Positions 1-6,859 of a stretch of 14,982 bases of DNA are shown one piece after another; the stretch's first letter is position 1; every line of letters starts with the position of its first letter. The stretch is from Mucidula mucida (taxonomy: Eukaryota > Basidiomycota > Agaricomycetes > Agaricales > Physalacriaceae). The notes beneath the pieces are model-generated. The model searched no databases. It saw nothing but the letters and a program-made list of their open reading frames with translations, and was not told where the DNA came from. A program made the translations under genes and the position numbers. Location: the NCBI GenBank assembly GCA_015501055.1, contig JADNYV010000822.1, positions 1 to 14,982 of the forward strand, in the 5' to 3' direction.

Positions 1-655
1 TTTCACGGAATGTTTTCCTTTGTACACTAGCGAAGACAAGGACGGATCTATGGCTGTATTCCAACAAATATCAGAGTTTATTGAAACAAACTCGTCGGTG
101 TGTAGTTGTACTTACATAGTACGGACAGCTAACATTCGCTGGAGAGAGAACTGGAAGGTCTATTCGCCAAATATGACGTCCGAAACAACATAAATCTCCT
201 CCACCGCGTCCTTAGAGAAGCCGAAGAACGCATTAATCGTGGAGAAGATCCCAAAGATGCCTGGCGAGACGGCTTAGATCCTCGCGCTGCCATCGCGGCC
301 CGCACGATACCCAAACTTGAAGAGGAGACAAGACAGTTGCGCGCAACTCTGGCGCAGGTGCGATCTACATCGCTTCGGTATTAGTGTTCCCTGAACATAT
401 CCAGTGTGAAGAGGATAACAATCGCTTGATTGAACAACTCGGACGAACAGTCCAAGCTACCGATGAAGGGGATGAGAAGACTAGGCGCCTGCTTCAAATG
501 TTTAGTTCGGTAAAGCCCTTCCCATTCGCAAAGTTAAGACTATCCTCACTTGTTGTTTGTAGATGCTTGAGCAGTGGAAGGAAGTTCCAGATCAAGAAAT
601 CGAGGACTGGGCACGTAACACTATTGAAGAAACGAAGCCTACACTGCGTTCGTAA
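1..655 (+). CDS. NNF1: NNF1/PMF1-type kinetochore protein (MIS12 complex), 5'-truncated
   Basis: Four exons read in one frame: 2-97, 145-357, 405-509 and 563-655 (TAA). The start lies left of the window. The visible protein has the NNF1 pattern: an N-terminal segment with CFP followed by a helix ending QQISEFIETN, then a helical stretch (RELEGLFAKYDV, LLHRVLREAEERI), a W-x-D-G-L-DP block, and a long coiled coil (ARTIPKLEEETRQLRATLAQ, then NNRLIEQLGRTVQATDE). The last exon gives the terminal helix around MLEQWKEVPDQEIEDW. In this family the protein is one of four MIS12/MIND subunits linking centromeric chromatin to the outer kinetochore. Introns of 47, 47 and 53 nt are all phase 0. The first acceptor (GGAG at 141-144) is weak, so that junction may be off by a few bases. 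Assignment rests on recalled family motifs, not a search. Confidence 0.8.
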
Positions 656-865
656 ACTGTATTAGCGGGTCTGTGATGTTGTTGTATCTACTAGTATGCC
701 GTTATCTGACATTTCCACTACGTTTTGGAGAGCCGAAGAACGTCCAGGTTGACAGTCAGCCCGGGGCAAAGACTCGTTATCGAGAAAACATCAACAACAT
801 GGGTGAGATGAACTCTGGCCACTCTGGATGCTTGAGGAGAATTTCTAATAACGACAAGCCTTCCT

Positions 866-1650
866 ATGTCCAGCATTCCGGACCTCGATGAACCTGAAGT
901 CGCCAGCACCATCTCCCGTCTTCTGCATAGCCAACTCCAGGATAGTCGAATTTGTGAGTATTCCCGGATTGAAGCTGATAAGGAGTTTGCATATGGCCCA
1001 CCCAGAACATGGTGTAACTATTGGGTGGTACGAGGCGCGCAACTGCTGCATGGCGCAAAACCATCATTCATGCCATTCGGTACTAGATCGTTATACATGC
1101 CATCGTTGACAGAGGACATTACTGACCGACAGCTCGACCTGATGGACACTCAGCAGGTTTCTTATCTCACCAACAAATTTGAACTCATTAACCTCCGCCA
1201 ATCAAGTAGGAAGCATCGACGCCTTTCTCAATGGTAAACTAAGTGACGAAGCGGCCTGAGGCAAGTCAAAAGTCGCGAAAGGAACACACGGCGCGTTTAA
1301 TGGTGTCGCCTTTTATGACAACCTCTAGCGCTTGCAGATATCACAACCTCTAGGCGAGTACCGCAGAGTCAGTCCGATTGTGATGGTAGGATGAAATCGT
1401 AATTCCCGATCGATGGGACACTGGCTTGAACGTTAACTAGCAAGATATTGGAACTTATATTATCGAGACTGCTCGTGTCCTTAAACACGTTGTCCTAGGG
1501 AGAGAACATGCATAATATCTTGTCGAAAAAAGAGTCGAACAGCTAACGCAAGAGGGAGAACGCAAAGCAAACACGTCTGACACGTCCCATTTGCGCACGG
1601 ATGAGCCAGGGTTGAGCAAATATGAAAATGTTGTTGAGGACACTGAGTAA
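866..1650 (+). pseudogene. Broken coding-like stretch, possibly a decayed or multi-exon gene of unknown function
   Basis: An ATG at 866 in a good context opens MSSIPDLDEPEVASTISRLL and runs to a GTGAGT donor-like site at 954. In the same frame a second coding-like piece lies at 1112-1200 (DITDRQLDLMDTQQVSYL), which seems to continue after a one-base shift at about 1203-1206 (VGSIDAFLNGKLSDEAA) to a TGA at 1257. A third piece, 1441-1650, follows a TAG acceptor-like end and reads 69 codons broken only by TAA at 1513-1515, ending at TAA 1648-1650. Joining 953 to the acceptor at 1112 creates a stop, so I found no clean spliced model. It could be a decayed gene, a gene whose introns I failed to place, or chance open reading. 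No family recognised. Confidence 0.25.
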
Positions 1651-1763
1651 CGAGTTAATAGATAGATCAGCCACTGAGCCAGAATTAAGTTAATCTACAG
1701 ACGTGTAGTAGTCCATGTAAATACCCATAGAATTGTGAAATTGCGTATAAATCGTCGAGGACT

Positions 1764-3461
1764 TCAGAATAAGCAGACGAAATTGCTTGGGAACACATGT
1801 CTCCCTTCTTCCCTCCTGTTCTCATCCAGCAGCTCTCCACTCCACCATCCATCATCCGGTGTAGCTGTGACAGCGATAACATCACCTGCCTGGAAGTCAA
1901 ACTCCTCGTCGATAGTCGCAGTGTAGTCGTATAGCGCTTTGACTGTAAAGCGGACATCAGAACAAAGTACATAGAACAAAGCCAAATGAATATACCGTAA
2001 AAGAGAATGCCACCTCCAAGATGGTCTGGCGGCTGAGGAGACGGCACGGGATCACGTCCATGGACCACAGGTTGTTCCGGAAGTGGCTGCGAGACCCTTC
2101 GGTAAGTGCTCGCGGAACCATTTTGTGTCGGGGGCGCGAGAGTAGCGTTGACTGCGACAGGTGGGGGAGGCGGAGGTGCTTGAGCGACTGGCTGTTGGGC
2201 GACAGCTACGGGGGCAGGTGGCAGCGGCGGTACCTGAGCAGCGCTGGTTCCTGCACTACCGCCTGCATTAACCAAAGCAGTATTTGCCATCAAAGGTTTC
2301 CTGTCCTGGCCGCTCTTCCTACGTCGCGGGAAAAGGGCGTATTTGATGACAGGTTGAGGTTCAGGTAAGGTAGCGTCGTTGCTACCGTCAAAAGGTGCGG
2401 GCTCAAATATCGAATTTCCGGTTCCGTATTCATTGACAAAGTTTTCAATGTCCTTATCGCCTTCGAATTGGTCGAGAACCGTACGAATTGCCTCGCACGA
2501 CTGTTGAGTAGTTTGTAAACCGACACAAAGTGATAATGGGAGCAAGAGCGGAACTCACAACATCATCGGCCACGCAGACAGTTGAGACGGCGTTGGCATA
2601 AGCCCAAAGGTTGTCCTTTAGAAAATCCAATCTCTCCTCCTCAAGATCCTGGCTTTCATCGCAGAACGCTCTCCATTCCGTTTCCCAATCATCATCCATT
2701 TCCTTGAGCTTGTCGACAAAGTTTCGGTAATCCTTCTCGTTAGCCTGTACCGTCTGCTTCGCTCTATCGAGCTTTGCCTGAAGGCGATCCGTGTTATTGC
2801 CAGACACTTCGATTTGTTTGGTATATGAAGTGATGCGGGAACAGTCGGATTTGTACTTTTCTCGAGCTTTGGCCACATAGGATTCCTGCATCTGCTTGAG
2901 CTTGAACTTCTTCTCCAAAGGGCCCTGGTGTGTGCGTCTGTGCTCGACATGTTGCGTTAAAAGGGCGGTGGTAGGTCCCTCTAAATCGTGTCGTATTTGG
3001 GTGGTTAGCTCGACGTGAGCCTGTGCCATCTTTTCGGTTTCGAGTTTGACGGTGTCAAGAACATTCCGGACTTCGCTGCATTCGAGTTAGATCTTGTGCA
3101 CAGAATAAATGCCTAATCAACATACCCAATTTCGTCCTTGCCCAAGGGAACCTTGCTGAGTTCCATCAACTTGCGTGCATATTCCTCCTCGATGGCGGCG
3201 CTAGATGGACAGTGAGCGCTCAGGCGGGGTGCGCTGTTGGAAACCTTACCGCTCCTTCCAGAATGCACGTAGCTCATCGGCGGTGCGAGCGGCGCCCCGC
3301 ATCCTGGCAAAGAGGACATTGACGCCGGCATCACCACCCCAGAAGGAGTTGCAGAATTCACGGGATTTGCTCCCGTTATAGAGATCGACGCCGGGCGACT
3401 TGGCTGTCGCGTAGCGAGAGAGCGACGTCGAGGATGGCTGGGTCGTGAGCCCTATTGTCAT
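1764..3461 (-). CDS. F-BAR and SH3 domain protein, Cdc15/Imp2/Hof1 (PSTPIP) type
   Basis: Five exons, 5' to 3' on the minus strand: 3461-3250, 3200-3126, 3075-2559, 2500-1996 and 1942-1764, giving 495 residues. Introns are 49, 50, 58 and 53 nt, all GT-AG. Residues about 36-285 form an F-BAR domain: FCNSFWG, then RMRGAARTADELRAFWKERA and IEEEYARKL typical of the FCH part, then a long coiled coil. A basic patch (FPRRRKSGQDRK) and a proline-rich linker follow (about 330-430). The C-terminal SH3 domain (about 437-495) has ALYDY, DDGWWSGEL and FPSNFV. Such proteins bind curved plasma membrane and scaffold the cytokinetic ring, septum or endocytic sites; the SH3 domain recruits partners. It is much shorter than S. 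pombe Cdc15 or S. cerevisiae Hof1 because the linker is short. An in-frame upstream ATG at 3550 could add 15 residues through a GC-AG intron at 3474-3517. Confidence 0.9.
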
Positions 3462-3473
3462 CGTCGTGGTTGA

Positions 3474-3550
3474 CTGCAAGGAACGCAAAAGTACACAGCC
3501 ATCTGATCCTGACTTGCCTCTAGCCGGCTGTCTCCTGATGTCTCCTGCAT
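3474..3550 (-). other. Possible extra 5' exon and GC-AG intron of the F-BAR gene
   Basis: On the minus strand an ATG at 3550-3548 starts 11 codons (MQETSGDSRLE) ending at 3518. A GCAAGT donor follows, and the acceptor TTGCAG ends at 3474. Joining them keeps the frame into STTTM, where the last M is the conservative start at 3461. An in-frame TAG lies 9 bases upstream of this ATG. The intron would be 44 nt, short even here. The alternative is that this is simply 5' leader. Confidence 0.35.
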
Positions 3551-4151
3551 TCCACGTCGCTATTGCCGCCTAGTCTTCACCGCCTGAGACCGCTCCTTTT
3601 TGCCACTCTGTCAGTCGAGCCCGCACCTCAGCGCGTTGTCCTGTGGCGCCGGCTTTATGACATTTGACATACCAAGTGTTTCGTTGACCGTGGCCAAAGT
3701 CACACAGTCATCATATCAGTATCAAGCTGGGTTCAACGACCACAACAGAGGCAAGGAATCAGGTTGGACGTAAGGAAAAGGAAGAGTCGGGCATAGAAGC
3801 CGAGGTTGTGTTTTGAGTTGGCTAGACGATCCTCAGTTCGGACACCCGCAGCGTCTACCAATTAATGTCTTCAACAGTGACATCTTGTATAGGAAATTCA
3901 CCGTTGTGCACCGTCAGTAGGTTGACGTCTACATGCAACTATTCTACTCGCTCAGTGTTGAAAGTAGGTCAATATAGTGAACAATTGATTGATGTATATT
4001 GCCCGCTTATACCGCGACATGCCCGACTCCAGAACCTGTCAAGTTAGGTTTAACATACTGTCTGGAAGGTTGCTAAAAGTTGAAGATGCTCGCCAACGAA
4101 GACGATTTGCTGTCACGTGGACCTATCTGAATTGTAAGTTAACTAATACCA
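3551..4151. other. Intergenic stretch between the F-BAR gene and the tRNA
   Basis: About 600 bases upstream of the F-BAR gene on the minus strand. Short ORFs of up to about 60 codons occur on the plus strand, but none has recognisable motifs or splice structure. The part next to 3550 presumably holds the F-BAR promoter and leader; I see no clear TATA box. No repeats recognised. Confidence 0.5.
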
Positions 4152-4247
4152 GCCCGCCTAGCTCAATCGGATAGAGCGTCAGACTTTTATCCGCTCGGAG
4201 CTGAGGAAGGCATCTGAAGGCTGCGAGTTCGACCCTCGCGGTGGGCT
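4152..4247 (+). tRNA. tRNA-Lys (anticodon UUU) with a 22-nt intron
   Basis: The cloverleaf folds by eye. The acceptor stem is GCCCGCC (4152-4158) with GGTGGGC (4240-4246), including one G-U pair. The D arm is GCTC/GAGC. The anticodon stem is TCAGA (4179-4183) with TCTGA (4213-4217), and the T arm is GCGAG-TTCGACC-CTCGC. The anticodon loop is C-T-T-T-T-A followed by the intron 4190-4211 and then A4212. This puts TTT at 4186-4188 as anticodon and the intron after position 37, the standard place for nuclear tRNA introns. The discriminator base is T4247. CCA is not encoded, as expected for a eukaryote. Confidence 0.93.
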
Positions 4248-4257
4248 ATGTCGCATG

Positions 4258-4262
4258 TTTTT
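4258..4262 (+). terminator. RNA polymerase III T-run terminator of the tRNA gene
   Basis: A run of five T begins 10 bases after the tRNA end, a typical pol III stop signal. Confidence 0.7.
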
Positions 4263-4280
4263 GCATCGCCCGTACTCTAA

Positions 4281-4294
4281 GGTGGCGCAGTAAA
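4281..4294. repeat. Extra copy of the element's terminal repeat
   Basis: The 14 bases GGTGGCGCAGTAAA here recur exactly at 4330-4343, where they form most of the left terminal repeat of the MITE-like element. This copy lies 36 bases before that element. It may be the end of an older, related insertion into which the younger one jumped. Confidence 0.6.
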
Positions 4295-4328
4295 GTTTAA
4301 ACCTTTAATTACTGAGGACTGCATGCTC

Positions 4329-4347
4329 GGGTGGCGCAGTAAACCTC
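4329..4347 (+). repeat. Left terminal inverted repeat of the MITE-like element
   Basis: GGGTGGCGCAGTAAACCTC. It pairs with 4628-4645 on the opposite strand, and begins directly after the left copy of the target duplication. Confidence 0.7.
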
Positions 4348-4355
4348 CCGGGGGT

Positions 4356-4592
4356 GTTAGTAACGGTATCGATACCGAGCCCCCAGGAGGCTCAGGTTTT
4401 AAAACCGTTACTAACGGTTTCGATACCGGCACGTGTTTCGGACACGTGATGTGGCGCCGCGCCGCGCCGCCTTCATCCCGCCACCTCCAAGCTCTCTGAG
4501 CGCCAGCGCGCCGGCACGTGAGATAGTCACGTGCCGGTATCGAAACCTACCTCCCGACCGCCGAGGGTTTCAATACCGTATCGATACCGTTA
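4356..4592. repeat. Overlapping internal inverted repeats of the element
   Basis: Exact inverted pairs inside the element are: 4416-4435 with 4528-4547 (20 bp, GGTTTCGATACCGGCACGTG); 4361-4375 with 4578-4592 (15 bp, containing the self-complementary GTATCGATAC); and 4356-4367 with 4404-4415 (12 bp). An imperfect pair is 4344-4354 with 4380-4390 (one mismatch). Several of these cross, so the single strand could adopt alternative folds rather than one hairpin. Confidence 0.8.
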
Positions 4593-4667
4593 GTTACCGC
4601 AGTAAACCCGAGGTGTATCAAAACCTAGAGTTTACTTCACCACCCTACTGCATGCTCAGGACACGTG
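4430..4667. promoter_or_regulatory. Five CACGTG palindromes in and beside the element
   Basis: CACGTG occurs at 4430-4435, 4443-4448, 4515-4520, 4528-4533 and 4662-4667. The hexamer is the E-box core bound by bHLH factors of the Cbf1/Pho4 type. Here the sites belong to the repeat structure, so binding may be incidental. The 18-mer GGACACGTGATGTGGCGC is present exactly at 4440-4457 (inside the element) and at 4659-4676 (just outside it). Confidence 0.4.
4628..4645 (-). repeat. Right terminal inverted repeat of the MITE-like element
   Basis: Read on the minus strand this is GGGTGGTGAAGTAAACTC. One base (T4646) separates it from the right copy of the target duplication. Confidence 0.7.
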
Positions 4668-4676
4668 ATGTGGCGC

Positions 4677-5104
4677 AACCGCGCGTGGGTAAATCCAGCG
4701 TACAGAGAGTCTCTTCCCACATGAGCGCTGGAAAGGCCGTTGTTGCAAAACACACCATTTATCCCTGTAGGAGTTCGCATAATCTGCATTACGCCTATAG
4801 ATGATCACTCAAACTTCTTGAAACTCGGGGTCTCATACAAGGAAAATACAGGAATGGCGATGAGGAGAAGGTCCTCATTTCAGGATGCACCTAAGGCTAG
4901 CCTCATAGAGTATAATATGACGACTGACTAAGACTTGAATGGATGGCTTTAAGCTTTTCTGGAATAGGTTACATAGAGAACCATCCTGTAACAAGAATCA
5001 AATACTGAGAGATTTGAAAGAGCTGCGTACTGGTGGTGGGATTATAAATAGGTGAGTAGTTCAGAAATGATTGACATGCGGGGGAACCCTTCCCGCTCAC
5101 CAAG
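4677..5104. other. Intergenic stretch after the element
   Basis: No recognisable gene. The plus strand has short ORFs, including 39 codons from an ATG at 4940 that run into a GTGAGT site at 5052. A TATAAATA box-like string lies at 5043-5050. The assignment of either to a gene is uncertain. Confidence 0.4.
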
Positions 5105-5711
5105 ATGGAGACAAGCATTCGCAAACTCTTTCAGCCTTCAGGTCAGCGAAACAGAGAGTTATGTCGCGTCAAATATATATACACTGACTGTGGATGGCCC
5201 GCAGGCTTTCCACCGCAAATGAAAGCAACCCTTACTCATCTGGACTGGCAGATAAACCGCCTCCCTCATCTTCGTCTAATGTCTCTATGGTTATCGAGGG
5301 ACAGCTTTGCCTGCTCTTGCAGGTTTCACATTTCGCCCAAAACACCATTGTCTGAAGATGAACTTGAAGGTAGAAAAAGGAAGGCAAAACGGACTTCTGA
5401 GCCCACCTCGCGAGACGCGTCACAAGTTTACAGGATCGTCGATAGATGATGCGAGAAAATGGTGATCCTGAAACCAGAAAACACAAACGCTGGCACTGCA
5501 CGGGTTTCATGAAGAACTGTCTGTGGTTTGCATGTCAGGAGCTCGAGCTGGCTAATCGGTAAGTTCCACCGCCTGAACCGCCACACTCACCGTCAGCGCT
5601 ACATATGGTTGTCAACCTACGCCTCATCAAGCCTTGTCGACTTATTATCACTCACATCAAGAATTCAGCGCCCGAAGCAGGGCCAGAGCCGTCCGTTCAC
5701 CGCCCATATAA
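5105..5711 (+). other. Possible small spliced gene, model unresolved
   Basis: An ATG at 5105 lies about 55 bases after a TATAAATA string. Good splice signals are scattered through the stretch. An intron-like piece at 5142-5204 has donor GTCAGC, branch-like CTGAC and acceptor CCGCAG. Another at 5559-5596 has donor GTAAGT and acceptor CGTCAG. All three plus-strand frames give plausible but motif-free peptides, and no joining produced one convincing protein. It could be a real short gene, a non-coding transcript or chance. No family recognised. Confidence 0.22.
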
Positions 5712-5839
5712 ATTTGCAGGGGCCTGCGGTCCTTTCGGTTATTTATACTGTTAGGGCTGACCGACATGATATAACAACAGTCAGCACATACTCACATGTA
5801 TAATATCCACGTATACACCGCCTCCCTGCCCGGTTAACG

Positions 5840-6631
5840 ATGTCTATGATTACCATTCCTACCACACAAGACCTCATACGAGAGCTTGGTCTCCTCAAGC
5901 ATCCAGAGGGCGGTAAGCCACACCACACCACGTTCAAGAGACAAAGCTTATCGCTTCCCTCGTCACAGGCTACTTTGTAGAGACAGATCGTCAAACGGAC
6001 GAAGTCCCCTCACCCTTCGTAGGCAAGTGAACGTGGTGCTATCTCGCACAACAAGAATTCGGTTAACACTCGAACTTGCAGGCAATGCCCCCCGTTCCCT
6101 TGCGACGTCCATCTACTACCTCCTCACGCACGATAACCCCAACGGAGTCTTCCACATGAACAAATCCGTGGTACGAGGACTTACTTGCATGCCCTGCCCC
6201 CCGCCGGCTAAAGCACTTGAACAGACATACCACGTCCTCCATCGCGGTCGCGCAGAGTACACTCTGATACATCCTCCAGAGGGGGGTGAACCACCTCGCG
6301 TCGAAACCAAAATCATCGGCACGAACGCGGGGGAGACGCGTCTTCTCCTCGTCGGCACCGGCGTTTGGAAAATGTCTCGCCTTCTAACTGAGGATGTCGA
6401 AAACGCGAAAACGGAGGAGCAGAAAGCGCGGCTTGGATGCCTTATCACAGAGGTATGAGATCCAAAATTTGATCTTCGGCTTGGGTTGAACGACTGTGTT
6501 CAAAGGTGGTTGTCCCCGGATTCCATTGGGAGGATCATCAATTCCTTGCGATGGACGCCCTGAAGAATTTGTTCAAGAACAATGACGAGAAGGTCAAGCA
6601 GCTTGCTCCATTCATTAGACAAACCCAGTAG
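5840..6631 (+). CDS. DUF985 cupin-like protein (cupin_5 superfamily)
   Basis: Five exons: 5840-5912, 5969-6022, 6082-6170, 6225-6452 and 6506-6631 (TAG), encoding 189 residues. The family signature is clear: ELGLLKHPEGGYFVETDR at about 15-32, RSLATSIYYLL (47-57), FHMNKSVTYHVLHRGRAEYTL (66-86) as the cupin strand pair, GTGVWK (116-121), and CLITEVVVPGFHWEDHQFL (144-162) near the end. Length fits the roughly 150-200 residues of DUF985 proteins such as yeast YML079W. These have a jelly-roll cupin fold; most have no firmly established reaction, so I assign no substrate. Intron 2 (6023-6081) starts with GC, in a GCAAGT donor. Intron 3 (6171-6224) is 54 nt without an in-frame stop. A second ATG two codons in is an alternative start. 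The gene converges on the NBR1-like gene. Confidence 0.9.
6023..6081 (+). other. GC-AG intron in the cupin gene
   Basis: The donor is GCAAGT and the acceptor CTTGCAG. Using the nearby GT (GTAGGC at 6019) instead throws the next exon out of frame. The GC join gives FVGNAPRS across the junction, which matches the family. Confidence 0.8.
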
Positions 6632-6859
6632 ATGTGCATCATTACGAATAGAACTTGCATACCTGAAGAACTTGAAGATGTGTCTAAGCCACCTGCAACA
6701 GCGCCGACCAGTGCACCTTCCAAAACCATGTATATTGTTTTCCGAATTTTCTGACAGATCTGCATACCAAGATAGACTTTATGAGTACAGTGAGTATGTT
6801 GTAAAAGTACATTGTCAATATGGCTGCTGTGAGCGCACAATATTCGACGCCCATGGCCT
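6632..6859. other. Convergent intergenic region between cupin and NBR1-like genes
   Basis: 228 bases separating two stop codons. It presumably holds both 3' ends. Open frames on both strands here look like chance or read-through of the flanking exons. No hairpin or repeat recognised. Confidence 0.5.

Larger units (their letters stand above)
4318..4657. mobile_element. MITE-like non-autonomous DNA element with TIRs and 11-bp target duplication
   Basis: ACTGCATGCTC occurs at 4318-4328 and again at 4647-4657, directly flanking a 318-bp segment (4329-4646). The segment ends are inverted repeats: GGGTGGCGCAGTAAACCTC on the left matches GGGTGGTGAAGTAAACTC read inward from the right end, with two mismatches and one gap. 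There is one unpaired base at the right tip. No coding capacity is visible. The interior is packed with inverted repeats (see separate entries). A target duplication of 10-11 bp suits Mutator-like (MULE) elements better than hAT (8 bp) or Tc1/mariner (TA), but the family is inference. It sits 71 bases downstream of the tRNA-Lys gene. Confidence 0.75.

Noticed and set aside
1685..1942. Reading the minus-strand F-BAR frame straight through to a stop at 1685
   Set aside because: It would run through a clear GT-AG intron (1943-1995) and lose the SH3 domain; splicing restores ALYDY and FPSNFV in frame.
4433..4804. Plus-strand ORF of 123 codons inside the MITE-like element
   Set aside because: It spans palindromic repeats and the element boundary; composition is set by the repeats, not by coding.
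5232..5510. Minus-strand ORF of 92 codons
   Set aside because: No motifs, no splice context, and it overlaps equally open frames on the other strand.
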